The notes below the pieces were generated by a model. It did no database searches. It saw nothing but the letters and a program-made list of their open reading frames with translations, and had not been told where the DNA came from. This document shows, one piece after another, positions 34,015 through 42,761 of a stretch of 64,000 nucleotides of DNA. Made by a program: the position numbers and the translations under genes. Every line of letters begins with the position of its first letter. Position 1 is the stretch's first letter. This DNA is from Faecalicatena sp. Marseille-Q4148 (GTDB lineage Bacteria; Bacillota; Clostridia; Lachnospirales; Lachnospiraceae): NCBI GenBank assembly GCA_018228665.1, contig CP073692.1:434001-498000 (forward strand). Reading direction: 5' to 3'.

Positions 34015-34043
34015 TTGACAAAAAAATAACAAAGTAATATAAT
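34015..34043 (+). promoter_or_regulatory. Consensus promoter of adhE
   Basis: TTGACA (34015-34020) and TATAAT (34038-34043), 17-bp spacer, exact consensus. An inverted repeat TTAAC-N6-GTTAA lies upstream at 33979-33994. Because the -10 overlaps the ATG at 34042, translation must start downstream. Confidence 0.9.
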
Positions 34044-34086
34044 GGCAACTGTAAGGAAGAAACAATCAATTACGGAGGATGTTAAG

Positions 34087-36699
34087 ATGGCTAAGAAAGC
34101 AGAAATCGTACCAGAAATTATTGATAATGTTGAAAGTCTTGTAGCAAAAATGAATGCCATGAGAGAGGCACAGAAAGTATTTGCTGGCTATACACAGGAA
34201 CAGGTAGATAAAATCTTTTTTGAGGCTGCTATGGCAGCAAATAAAATGAGAATTCCGTTGGCAAAAATGGCTGTAGAAGAAACGGGAATGGGAATTGTAG
34301 AAGATAAGGTAATCAAAAACCATTATGCTTCTGAATACATTTACCACGCATACCGGGATACAAAAACATGCGGCGTGATTGAAGAAGATAGCGTATATGG
34401 AATCAAAAAGATTGCAGAGCCGATCGGTCTTGTTGCGGCGGTAATCCCGACAACAAACCCAACATCAACAGCAATTTTCAAAACATTGCTTTCATTAAAA
34501 ACAAGAAATGCGATTATTATCAGCCCGCATCCGCGTGCAAAAGCATCTACAATTGCAGCTGCAAAAGTTGTACTGGATGCAGCAGTAAAAGCAGGAGCGC
34601 CGGAGGGAATTATCGGTTGGATCGATGTGCCGTCACTGGAATTAACAAATGAAGTTATGAAGAGTGCGGATATTATTCTTGCTACAGGTGGTCCGGGAAT
34701 GGTAAAAGCGGCGTATTCTTCAGGAAAACCGGCTCTTGGTGTTGGTGCGGGAAATACACCGGTTATCATTGATGATACTGCAGATGTGAAACTGGCAGTG
34801 AACTCGATTATCCACTCAAAAACATTTGATAATGGTATGATCTGCGCTTCTGAACAGTCTGTAACTGTTCTGGAAAATGTATATAAAGAAGTAAAAGAGG
34901 AATTTGCACTGAGAGGATGCTATTTCCTTAAAAAAGACGAAATTGAAAAAGTAAGAAAAACAATCATCATCAATGGTGCATTAAATGCAAAGATTGTTGG
35001 ACAGACTGCACATACAATAGCAGCGCTTGCAGGGGTTAACGTTCCGGAAGATACAAAAATTCTGATTGGCGAAGTGGAATCTGTTGACATTTCAGAAGAA
35101 TTTGCTCATGAAAAATTATCACCGGTACTTGCCATGTATAAAGCAAAAACATTTGACGAAGCGCTTGCAAAAGCAGAGCAGTTAGTTGCTGACGGAGGAT
35201 ATGGTCATACATCTTCTATCTATATTAATCCGGCTGAAACAGAAAAACTTGCAAAACATGCGGCTGCAATGAAAACATGTCGTATTTTAGTAAATACACC
35301 ATCTTCTCAGGGTGGTATCGGTGATCTTTACAACTTTAAACTGGCTCCGTCACTGACACTTGGATGCGGTTCTTGGGGCGGTAACTCTGTATCAGAAAAT
35401 GTAGGAGTAAAACACTTGATCAATATTAAAACAGTTGCTGAGAGGAGAGAAAATATGCTTTGGTTCAGAGTTCCTGAGAAAGTATACTTTAAAAAAGGAT
35501 GTATGCCGGTTGCATTAGATGAATTGGGAAATGTAATGGGTAAGAAGAAAGCATTTATCGTTACAGACAGCTTCTTATATCATAATGGATATGTGAAAGG
35601 AATCGAGGAGAAACTGGATGAAATGGGAATCCAGCATACATGTTTCTATGATGTGGCACCGGATCCGACACTTGCATGTGCCAAAGCCGGAGCAGAGGCA
35701 ATGAGATCTTTTGAGCCGGATGTGATTATCGCACTTGGCGGCGGTTCTGCTATGGACGCAGGTAAGATTATGTGGGTAATGTATGAGCATCCGGAAGCAG
35801 ATTTCCTTGATATGGCAATGCGTTTCATGGATATCCGAAAGAGAATCTATACATTCCCGAAAATGGGCGAAAAAGCTTATTTCGTAGCAATTCCGACATC
35901 ATCAGGAACTGGTTCTGAGGTAACGCCATTCGCGGTTATTACAGATGAGAAAACAGGAGTAAAATATCCGCTGGCAGATTATGAACTGCTTCCGAAGATG
36001 GCGATTATTGATGCGGATAATATGATGAGCCAGCCAAAGGGACTGACAAGTGCATCCGGTATTGACGCACTGACACATGCATTAGAAGCATACGCATCTA
36101 TTATGGCAACAGATTATACAGATGGTCTTGCATTAAAGGCAATGAAGAATATTTTCAAATACCTTCCGTCAGCGTATGAAAATGGTGCGAACGATCCGAT
36201 TGCAAGGGAAAAGATGGCAGACGCATCTTGTATGGCAGGTATGGCATTTGCAAATGCATTCCTCGGTGTATGTCATTCTATGGCACATAAATTAGGCGCA
36301 TTCCATCATCTGCCGCACGGTGTGGCTAACGCACTTTTAATTACTGAAGTGATGAAATTTAATGCGACAGATGTGCCAACTAAGATGGGAACATTTTCAC
36401 AGTATCAGTATCCGCACGCATTGGAGCGTTATGCGGAATGCGCAAGATTCTGTGGAGTTGTTGGAAAAGACGATAAAGAAACTTTTGAGAAATTCCTTGT
36501 GAAGATTGAGGAATTGAAAGAGGCTGTTGGTATCAAGAAGACAATTAAAGAATATGGTGTTGACGAGAAATATTTCCTTGATACATTAGATGAAATGGTA
36601 GAACAGGCATTTGACGATCAGTGTACCGGAGCAAATCCAAGATATCCGCTGATGAAAGAAATCAAAGAAATGTATCTGAAAGTTTACTACGGAAACTAA
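34087..36699 (+). CDS. adhE: Bifunctional acetaldehyde-CoA/alcohol dehydrogenase
   Basis: Fermentation enzyme converting acetyl-CoA to ethanol with two NADH, usually assembling into spirosomes. 870 residues: N-terminal aldehyde dehydrogenase domain (about 1-440, catalytic Cys in NGMICASEQSV) and C-terminal iron-dependent alcohol dehydrogenase domain (about 450-870; GGGSAMDAGKIMW, PTSSGTGSEVTPFAVIT, and metal histidines in HSMAHKLGAFHHLPHG). ATG 34087 has ACGGAGG eight bases upstream; the in-frame ATG at 34042 falls on the -10 box of a consensus promoter. No clear terminator follows before the next gene 50 bases on. Confidence 0.97.
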   Translation: MAKKAEIVPEIIDNVESLVAKMNAMREAQKVFAGYTQEQVDKIFFEAAMAANKMRIPLAKMAVEETGMGIVEDKVIKNHYASEYIYHAYRDTKTCGVIEEDSVYGIKKIAEPIGLVAAVIPTTNPTSTAIFKTLLSLKTRNAIIISPHPRAKASTIAAAKVVLDAAVKAGAPEGIIGWIDVPSLELTNEVMKSADIILATGGPGMVKAAYSSGKPALGVGAGNTPVIIDDTADVKLAVNSIIHSKTFDNGMICASEQSVTVLENVYKEVKEEFALRGCYFLKKDEIEKVRKTIIINGALNAKIVGQTAHTIAALAGVNVPEDTKILIGEVESVDISEEFAHEKLSPVLAMYKAKTFDEALAKAEQLVADGGYGHTSSIYINPAETEKLAKHAAAMKTCRILVNTPSSQGGIGDLYNFKLAPSLTLGCGSWGGNSVSENVGVKHLINIKTVAERRENMLWFRVPEKVYFKKGCMPVALDELGNVMGKKKAFIVTDSFLYHNGYVKGIEEKLDEMGIQHTCFYDVAPDPTLACAKAGAEAMRSFEPDVIIALGGGSAMDAGKIMWVMYEHPEADFLDMAMRFMDIRKRIYTFPKMGEKAYFVAIPTSSGTGSEVTPFAVITDEKTGVKYPLADYELLPKMAIIDADNMMSQPKGLTSASGIDALTHALEAYASIMATDYTDGLALKAMKNIFKYLPSAYENGANDPIAREKMADASCMAGMAFANAFLGVCHSMAHKLGAFHHLPHGVANALLITEVMKFNATDVPTKMGTFSQYQYPHALERYAECARFCGVVGKDDKETFEKFLVKIEELKEAVGIKKTIKEYGVDEKYFLDTLDEMVEQAFDDQCTGANPRYPLMKEIKEMYLKVYYGN

Positions 36700-36749
36700 A
36701 GGAACTATAATAGAATCATTCAGAAACGTATACGCCAGGAGGTATTACT

Positions 36750-37505
36750 ATGAATTTAGAAACTTGTACTTTAATTGTGGAACGTCCTTACAAGAAAGTT
36801 TATCGCTGTGATGATAAAATCGTAAAATTATTTGAGACAACACATCCAAAGTCAGATATTTTTAATGAGGCTCTTGAGACAGCAAGAGTAGAAGAGGCAG
36901 AAATTCCGGTGGCAAAACTCTGTGAAGTAACACAGATTGACGGTAAATGGGCGCTTGTGTTTGAGTATAAAGAAGGAAAGACAATGGAAGAGCTCATGCA
37001 GGAACATCCGGAGAAATTAGAAGAATATATGAAGCAGTTCGTAGCGCTTCAGACAGAAGTGCATAAGAAATCTGCCCCGCTTCTGACGAATATGAAAATG
37101 AAGCTGACAAGACAGATTAACGGATTGAAAGAATTGGATGCGACAGCCCGTTATGAGCTTTTGACAAGACTGGAAGCGATGCCAAAGCATACAAAGCTTT
37201 GCCACGGAGACTTTAATCCAAGTAATGTGATTGTAGCAGAAGACGGAACTATGACAATTGTGGACTGGGCCCATGCAACAAGAGGAAATGCAAGTGCCGA
37301 TGCAGCAATGACGTATCTCCTCTTTGCACTGAACGATGAAAAGAAAGCAGAACTGTATCTGAAAGAATTCTGTAAACAGACAGATACTGCGAGACAATAT
37401 GTGCAGCACTGGCTTCCGATCGTTGCAGCAGCGCAGCTTTCAAAAAATAATGAATTAGAGAAAGAATTTCTAATGAAATGGATTGATGTCATGGACTATC
37501 AATAA
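36750..37505 (+). CDS. APH-like phosphotransferase family protein
   Basis: Kinase-like fold of the aminoglycoside phosphotransferase/choline kinase superfamily, 251 residues. N-lobe with VAKLCEVTQIDG and ALVFEYKEGKTMEELM; catalytic loop CHGDFNPSNVIV with the Brenner-type HGD; metal motif IVDWAH where DFG is expected. The substrate is unknown; antibiotic resistance should not be assumed, since many such proteins act on sugars, amino sugars or choline. CCAGGAGG precedes the ATG. It follows adhE after 50 bases and may be co-transcribed with it. A strong terminator follows. Confidence 0.88.
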   Translation: MNLETCTLIVERPYKKVYRCDDKIVKLFETTHPKSDIFNEALETARVEEAEIPVAKLCEVTQIDGKWALVFEYKEGKTMEELMQEHPEKLEEYMKQFVALQTEVHKKSAPLLTNMKMKLTRQINGLKELDATARYELLTRLEAMPKHTKLCHGDFNPSNVIVAEDGTMTIVDWAHATRGNASADAAMTYLLFALNDEKKAELYLKEFCKQTDTARQYVQHWLPIVAAAQLSKNNELEKEFLMKWIDVMDYQ

Positions 37506-37552
37506 ACAGGCAGAGTAGATTTTTTGTGAAAATCCTTTCAAAATAAATGTGT

Positions 37553-37585
37553 GAGCAAAAGAGAGCCATAGGGCTCTTTTTTGCT
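37553..37585. terminator. Rho-independent terminator
   Basis: AGCAAAAGAGAGCC and GGGCTCTTTTTTGCT form a long stem around ATA, with a G-C core AGAGCC/GGGCTCT and T6 run. It is near symmetric, so it can act in both directions. Confidence 0.85.
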
Positions 37586-37671
37586 GTTTCGATATATCGC
37601 AGAACCGGAGTTGTACTGTTTTGACCTTGTATGCAGAGAGCAACTCTGCTAAGATAATAGCGAAAGAAGAT

Positions 37672-38130
37672 ATGCGGCAGTCAGAATTGCATATGTGGAG
37701 AATCAGTTATGATATAATGGTATTTTGTATATTGGCAAGGGCGTCATGGCATGATCTGCAGCATAAGCGGATTCCGGATCGATGTTGTATCTGGCTGGCA
37801 GGAATCGGGCTGGTTAGGATATTTGTCTGTCCGGAATGTACATGGAGTATCTGCCGGGGATTATTGGGAGCGGCAGCAGGGAGTGTGCCGATGTTTCTTG
37901 CGACTCTTGTTGCGCCGGGAGCTTTTGGCGGAGGTGATATAAAGCTGATGGCAGCTGCAGGAATTGGACTTGGACCGAAAGGCAGTCTGACTGGATTATT
38001 GATCGGAGTAACTGCAGCAGGATGCTATGGGGCGGCGGGCGTTCTTTTGCAGCATCTGAGGTTGAAAGATCGAATTGTCTTTGGACCATTTCTTAGTGTA
38101 GGGATTGGAATCGCGTATCTGCTTTTCTGA
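37672..38130 (+). CDS. A24 family prepilin peptidase-like protein
   Basis: Small membrane aspartyl protease of the type IV prepilin peptidase family, only the catalytic membrane domain. About 152 residues and five or six helices. The two catalytic Asp motifs are visible: ASWHDLQHKRIPD near the start and GGGDIKLMAAAG in the middle. The start is uncertain: ATG 37672 has only a weak purine stretch (GAAAGAAGAT); later ATGs at 37693 and 37717 are possible. No pilin, pseudopilin or assembly gene is in this window, so its partner must be elsewhere. Confidence 0.82.
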   Translation: MRQSELHMWRISYDIMVFCILARASWHDLQHKRIPDRCCIWLAGIGLVRIFVCPECTWSICRGLLGAAAGSVPMFLATLVAPGAFGGGDIKLMAAAGIGLGPKGSLTGLLIGVTAAGCYGAAGVLLQHLRLKDRIVFGPFLSVGIGIAYLLF

Positions 38131-38181
38131 CGGCGGCATATGGGATGGATAAAACAGAAATATTAGAAAGGGAATGAGAAA

Positions 38182-39765
38182 ATGAAACAGGATACATCGG
38201 AAGTCATGAAAGATGCAGAAGCATTTCAAGTGCGCCTGATCGGGAGAGGTGTTCTTGTAGGGGCTGTCGGTGGCTTGATTGTTCTGGCTTACCGGATTGC
38301 GCTGACGTATGCGTCTACTTGGCTGAATGAAGTAATTACATGGGCAGAAGGCAATGGCTTGAGAATGGGACTATGGTTTCTATGCCTTACAGCAATGGCA
38401 TTGGTTATTGGCAAACTGGTTACTTATGAACCAATGATTTCGGGGAGTGGGATTCCGCAGCTGGAAGGCGAGATGGCAGGAAAGCTGGAACAGACATGGT
38501 GGAAAGTAATTCCGGCTAAGTTTGTGGGCGGCTTTCTCTCACTGCTCGGCGGATTATCTCTTGGTCGGGAAGGTCCGTCCATTCAGCTTGGCGCCATGAG
38601 CGGAAAGGGAATTGCACGGGCGCTGAGATGCGGGAGAACAGAAGAAAAATTTTTGATGACATGCGGAGCCAGTGCGGGACTTTCTGCTGCGTTTCATGCG
38701 CCATTGGCAGGAGTTATGTTTTCACTGGAAGAAGTACATAAGAATTTTTCCACAGCTGTGCTTGTTTCAGCAATGGCATCGTCTCTGACAGCGGATCTGA
38801 TTGCCGGAAGTATCATTGGAATTGAACCGGTGTTTCAATTTGATATTGGAAATGTACTGCCGCACAGTTACTATTGGCTATTAATTCCGCTTGGTATGAT
38901 TTTGGGAGCTATGGGAGCTTTCTATAACTGGTTTACGTTGATGATGCAAAAGCTGTACCAGAAGCTGACAAAGATTCCAACGTGGGGAAAGCTACTGATT
39001 CCGTTGACGGCAGCCTGGATTTTGGCATTTACGATGCCGGAACTGCTGGGAAGCGGCCACAATCTGATCATAGGGCTGACAAGCCACGAATATACGCTTG
39101 GAGTTCTGATACTTCTATTTCTGTTGAAATTTCTTTTTGCAGGATTAAGCTTTGGCTCCGGAGCGCCGGGAGGAATCTTCTTCCCGCTCCTTGTGCTTGG
39201 ATCACTGATCGGGGGAATCTTCGGTATGGCGGGCGTCTCTTTCTTTGGAATGGAGCTTGACTATGTGAATAATTTTGTACTGCTTTCGATGGCAGGATAT
39301 TTTACAGCCATTGTGCGGGCGCCGCTGACCGGAATTATATTGATTTTTGAAATGACCGGAAGTTTAAGTCAGTTATTGTCTCTTTCCATCATATCGATCA
39401 TTGCTTATGTAACAGCATCACTTCTGAAATCTGCTCCAATCTATGAGAGCCTTCTGGAACGTCTTCTGCAAAAGCGCGGTATAGAGCCGGAAGGGGATGA
39501 ACGGGGAAAGATACTTCAGGAGCAGGTGATTATGCTGGGTTCCGAATTGGAGAATCGAAGAATCCGGGAGATTGTGTGGCCGAAGCATTGTCTGCTTGTG
39601 GCAGTGAAAAGAGGAGAGCGGGAACTTCTTCCGCATGGCGATACACTCTTAAAGGCAAGCGATATGATCGTGATTCTGACCAATGAGAAAAATGAAGCGG
39701 AAGTGCACGATCATCTGGAACAGCTTTGTCGGGAAAAATTGCACTCCGAAGGGGAGAGAGGTTAA
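38182..39765 (+). CDS. clcA: ClC family proton/chloride antiporter with RCK_C domain
   Basis: Inner-membrane anion exchanger, 527 residues. Chloride-site motifs: GSGIPQLEG, GREGPSIQLGAM (gating glutamate) and GAPGGIFFPLLVLGSLIGG. The internal proton glutamate is kept in MFSLEEVHKNF, so it should be a coupled exchanger rather than a channel. The C-terminal ~80 residues (from about 440) form a TrkA_C/RCK_C ligand domain (RRIREIVWPKHCLLVAVKRG, HGDTLLKASDMIVILT) in place of CBS domains. GGAATGAG precedes ATG 38182. Probably involved in acid or ionic balance. Confidence 0.93.
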   Translation: MKQDTSEVMKDAEAFQVRLIGRGVLVGAVGGLIVLAYRIALTYASTWLNEVITWAEGNGLRMGLWFLCLTAMALVIGKLVTYEPMISGSGIPQLEGEMAGKLEQTWWKVIPAKFVGGFLSLLGGLSLGREGPSIQLGAMSGKGIARALRCGRTEEKFLMTCGASAGLSAAFHAPLAGVMFSLEEVHKNFSTAVLVSAMASSLTADLIAGSIIGIEPVFQFDIGNVLPHSYYWLLIPLGMILGAMGAFYNWFTLMMQKLYQKLTKIPTWGKLLIPLTAAWILAFTMPELLGSGHNLIIGLTSHEYTLGVLILLFLLKFLFAGLSFGSGAPGGIFFPLLVLGSLIGGIFGMAGVSFFGMELDYVNNFVLLSMAGYFTAIVRAPLTGIILIFEMTGSLSQLLSLSIISIIAYVTASLLKSAPIYESLLERLLQKRGIEPEGDERGKILQEQVIMLGSELENRRIREIVWPKHCLLVAVKRGERELLPHGDTLLKASDMIVILTNEKNEAEVHDHLEQLCREKLHSEGERG

Positions 39766-39848
39766 TTTTGCTGTTCCATTTTAATGTAAGGTATGGTATA
39801 CTTTTGCCAAACGGATAATGAAAATCTTAAGATAAGGAGCTATTACTT

Positions 39849-40544
39849 ATGAAAAGAGTATTGTTAAAGCTAAGCGGAGAAGCGCTTGCAGGGGATAAAA
39901 AGACAGGATTTGATGAAGCTACTTGTATTGGAGTGGCGAAGCAGGTAAAAGAGCTTGTGGACAGCGGAATTCAGGTTGCAATTGTTACAGGCGGAGGCAA
40001 CTTCTGGAGAGGAAGAACGAGTGAGACGATTGACCGGGTGAAAGCAGACCAGATCGGAATGCTTGCAACTGTTATGAACTGTCTGTATGTATCTGAGATT
40101 TTCCGTCATGTAGGAATGCAGACAGAGATCTTCACACCGTTTGTCTGCGGTGCATTTACGACATTGTTTTCAAAAGATGCAGCGATTGAAGCTTTGGAAG
40201 CAGGAAAGGTAATTTTCTTTGCGGGAGGAACAGGACATCCGTATTTTTCTACAGATACAGGTGCAGTACTTCATGCGATAGAGATTGAAGCGGATGCAAT
40301 GCTGCTTGCTAAGGCAATCGATGGTATTTATGACAGTGATCCGAAGCTCAATCCAGAAGCAAAGAAATATGATGAAATTTCAATTGATGATGTGATCGCA
40401 CAGGGACTTGCGGCAGTGGATATGACTGCTTCCATTTTGTGCAAAGAGAATCATATGCCGATGCTTGTATTTGGACTGAATGAAGAGAACAGTATCGTAG
40501 AGACTATGAAAGGAAGTTTTACAGGTACGAAAGTAACTGTGTAA
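39849..40544 (+). CDS. pyrH: UMP kinase
   Basis: Phosphorylates UMP to UDP with ATP for nucleotide and envelope-precursor synthesis. 231 residues of the amino-acid-kinase fold: KRVLLKLSGEALAG at the start, VTGGGNFWRGR, the FFAGGTGHPYFSTDTGAVL motif and LAKAIDGIYDSDP. AAGGAG precedes ATG 39849. A TATACT at 39797-39802 may be its -10 box. It heads the pyrH-frr-uppS-cdsA-dxr-rseP cluster; rpsB and tsf, its common upstream neighbours, are not here. Confidence 0.97.
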   Translation: MKRVLLKLSGEALAGDKKTGFDEATCIGVAKQVKELVDSGIQVAIVTGGGNFWRGRTSETIDRVKADQIGMLATVMNCLYVSEIFRHVGMQTEIFTPFVCGAFTTLFSKDAAIEALEAGKVIFFAGGTGHPYFSTDTGAVLHAIEIEADAMLLAKAIDGIYDSDPKLNPEAKKYDEISIDDVIAQGLAAVDMTASILCKENHMPMLVFGLNEENSIVETMKGSFTGTKVTV

Positions 40545-40569
40545 AATAATAAAACCGGAGGAATAAGAC

Positions 40570-41121
40570 ATGAATGAAAGAGTAAAAGTATACGATGAAA
40601 AGATGCAGAAATCAATTCACAGTTTAGAAGGAGAACTGGCTACAATTCGCGCAGGACGTGCAAATCCACATGTATTAGACAGAATCGTTGTAGATTATTA
40701 TGGAAGCCCGACACCAATTCAGCAGGTTGCCAATGTATCTGTGCCGGAACCGCGTATGATTCAGATCCAGCCGTGGGAGAAAAGCATGATCCGTGAAATT
40801 GAAAAGGCAATTCAGGTATCCGATCTTGGAATCAATCCGACGAATGATGGAACATGTATCCGTCTGATTTTCCCGGAATTGACAGAAGAACGTCGTAAAG
40901 AACTTGCGAAGGATGTTAAGAAGAAGGGAGAGGCTGCCAAAGTCGCAGTTCGTAACATCCGCCGCGATGGAAATGATGTATTTAAGAAATTAAAAGGAAG
41001 TGAAGTTTCCGAAGATGAGATCAAAGATCTGGAAGAGGAACTTCAGAAACTGACAGACAAATATATCAAAGAAGTCGATAAGGCTGTAGAAGTAAAGACA
41101 AAAGAAGTTATGACAGTCTAG
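40570..41121 (+). CDS. frr: Ribosome recycling factor
   Basis: Splits post-termination ribosomes together with EF-G. 183 residues, the usual length; three-helix bundle with [34 protein letters not shown] and [19 protein letters not shown] [14 protein letters not shown] segments. CCGGAGGAA precedes ATG 40570. Follows pyrH by 25 bases. The 117-base gap to uppS has no clear feature beyond an imperfect repeat near 41139-41175. Confidence 0.97.
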   Translation: MNERVKVYDEKMQKSIHSLEGELATIRAGRANPHVLDRIVVDYYGSPTPIQQVANVSVPEPRMIQIQPWEKSMIREIEKAIQVSDLGINPTNDGTCIRLIFPELTEERRKELAKDVKKKGEAAKVAVRNIRRDGNDVFKKLKGSEVSEDEIKDLEEELQKLTDKYIKEVDKAVEVKTKEVMTV

Positions 41122-41238
41122 TGTGAAATGAGGCAGGGATAAGCGGAGGCGGTGACGCTTCTTGCTTATCCTTCTTGATTTACATGAAAGATCGACGAAA
41201 AAAGTATGATATATATTCCTAAGTGGAGGAGGAAGGAT

Positions 41239-41946
41239 ATGAAGATACCACAGCATGTTGCGATCATTCTCGATGGGAATGGACGCTGGGCAAAGAAGCG
41301 GGGGATGCCGCGCAATTACGGACATGTGCAGGGAAGTAAGAATGTAGAACGAATCTGTGAAGATGCGTATAAAATGGGAATCAAATATCTGACAGTATAT
41401 GCATTTTCCACGGAGAACTGGAATCGTCCGAAGGATGAAGTAGATGCGCTGATGAAGCTTCTGAGAAACTACATGAAAACATGTCTGAAGACAGCTGAAA
41501 AGAATCGGATGAGAGTCCGGGTTATTGGTGATATCAGCCGTCTGGATAAAGATATCAGAAAGAGAATTCTGGAACTGGAGAAGGCTTCTGAACATAATGA
41601 CGGATTGAATTTTCAAATTGCGATCAATTATGGAAGCAGAGATGAAATGATCCGTGCCATGCGTGCTATGGCAAAAGATGTGGAAGCAGGGACACTTGCG
41701 CCGGAAGCAATTAGTGAAAAGATATTCGAAAGTTATCTTGATACACACGATATTCCGGATCCGGATTTGCTTATCCGCACAAGCGGAGAGCTTCGACTGT
41801 CGAATTATTTATTATGGCAGCTGGCTTATACGGAGTTTTATTTTACAGATGTTCCATGGCCGGATTTTACGAAAGAAGAACTGACAAAGGCTATCGAACA
41901 ATATAATAGCAGAGATAGACGCTTTGGAGGCGTGAAGGAGGAATAA
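41239..41946 (+). CDS. uppS: Isoprenyl transferase (undecaprenyl diphosphate synthase)
   Basis: cis-Prenyltransferase extending farnesyl diphosphate with isopentenyl diphosphate to the C55 lipid carrier. 235 residues. The P-loop-like catalytic motif HVAIILDGNGRWAKKRG with Asp12, YAFSTENWNRP, and the IRTSGELRLSNYLLWQ and FTDVPWPDF motifs are all present. ATG 41239 with GGAGGAAGG upstream is preferred over an in-frame ATG at 41206. Ends one base before cdsA. Confidence 0.97.
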   Translation: MKIPQHVAIILDGNGRWAKKRGMPRNYGHVQGSKNVERICEDAYKMGIKYLTVYAFSTENWNRPKDEVDALMKLLRNYMKTCLKTAEKNRMRVRVIGDISRLDKDIRKRILELEKASEHNDGLNFQIAINYGSRDEMIRAMRAMAKDVEAGTLAPEAISEKIFESYLDTHDIPDPDLLIRTSGELRLSNYLLWQLAYTEFYFTDVPWPDFTKEELTKAIEQYNSRDRRFGGVKEE

Positions 41947-41947
41947 C

Positions 41948-42748
41948 ATGTTTAAGACAAGACTACTGAGCGGGATTCTTCTGATGATCGTTGCGCTTGT
42001 GACCGTGATCAGTGGGGGCGGTATTTTATTTGCGACACTTTTGATTATCAGCTTGATCGGCATGTCTGAGCTTTATAAAATCTTGGATGTGCATAATAAA
42101 CTGCTCGGATGCGTAGGATATGTAGGAGCAATCATTTATTACGGACTGCTCTGGTTTGGATATGAAGAATGGATTATTTGCATGAGCATTGGATTTCTGA
42201 TTCTTCTTATGGCTGTATATGTATTTTCTTATCCCAAATACCATGCAGACCAGGTGATGATGACATTTTTTGGATTATTCTATGTGGCGATGATGCTGTC
42301 CTATGTATATCAGGCACGGGAACTGCCTCAGGGTGCATTCCTCGTATGGCTTGTATTTATCTGTTCCTGGGGATGTGACACCTGTGCTTATTGTGTCGGT
42401 GTGCTGATTGGAAAACATAAAATGGCGCCGAAATTAAGTCCGAAGAAATCCATTGAGGGCGCAGTCGGAGGTGTAGCAGGGGCAGCGCTGATCGGAGCGC
42501 TCTATGCATTGGCAGTAAATCACTTTGCACAAGTAGGAGCGCCTGTTGGGATGTATGCGGCGATCGGCGCAGTGGGAGGTTTGATCTCCATGGTAGGCGA
42601 TCTGGCAGCATCAGCCATTAAGAGAAATCATAATATCAAAGATTACGGCAAATTAATTCCGGGACACGGCGGTATTCTGGATCGGTTTGACAGTGTGATT
42701 TTTACAGCGCCGATTATTTATTATATGGCAGTGCTATTTATGAAATAG
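41948..42748 (+). CDS. cdsA: Phosphatidate cytidylyltransferase
   Basis: Membrane enzyme making CDP-diacylglycerol from phosphatidic acid and CTP for phospholipid synthesis. 266 residues, about seven or eight helices. The CDS signature region near the C-terminus is present: SMVGDLAASAIKRNHNIKDY followed by GKLIPGHGGILDRFDS, and KLSPKKSIEG earlier. Start ATG follows GGAGGAATAAC at the end of uppS. Confidence 0.96.
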   Translation: MFKTRLLSGILLMIVALVTVISGGGILFATLLIISLIGMSELYKILDVHNKLLGCVGYVGAIIYYGLLWFGYEEWIICMSIGFLILLMAVYVFSYPKYHADQVMMTFFGLFYVAMMLSYVYQARELPQGAFLVWLVFICSWGCDTCAYCVGVLIGKHKMAPKLSPKKSIEGAVGGVAGAALIGALYALAVNHFAQVGAPVGMYAAIGAVGGLISMVGDLAASAIKRNHNIKDYGKLIPGHGGILDRFDSVIFTAPIIYYMAVLFMK

Positions 42749-42761
42749 GGGATGATATGAG

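Noticed and set aside
33961..34020. Rex operator upstream of adhE
   Set aside because: The repeat TTAAC-N6-GTTAA does not match the Rex pattern TTGTTAA-N4-TTAACAA; only the imperfect repeat is recorded.
40990..41748. 252-codon minus-strand open frame opposite frr and uppS
   Set aside because: It is antisense to conserved essential genes with clear motifs; composition is that of a shadow frame.
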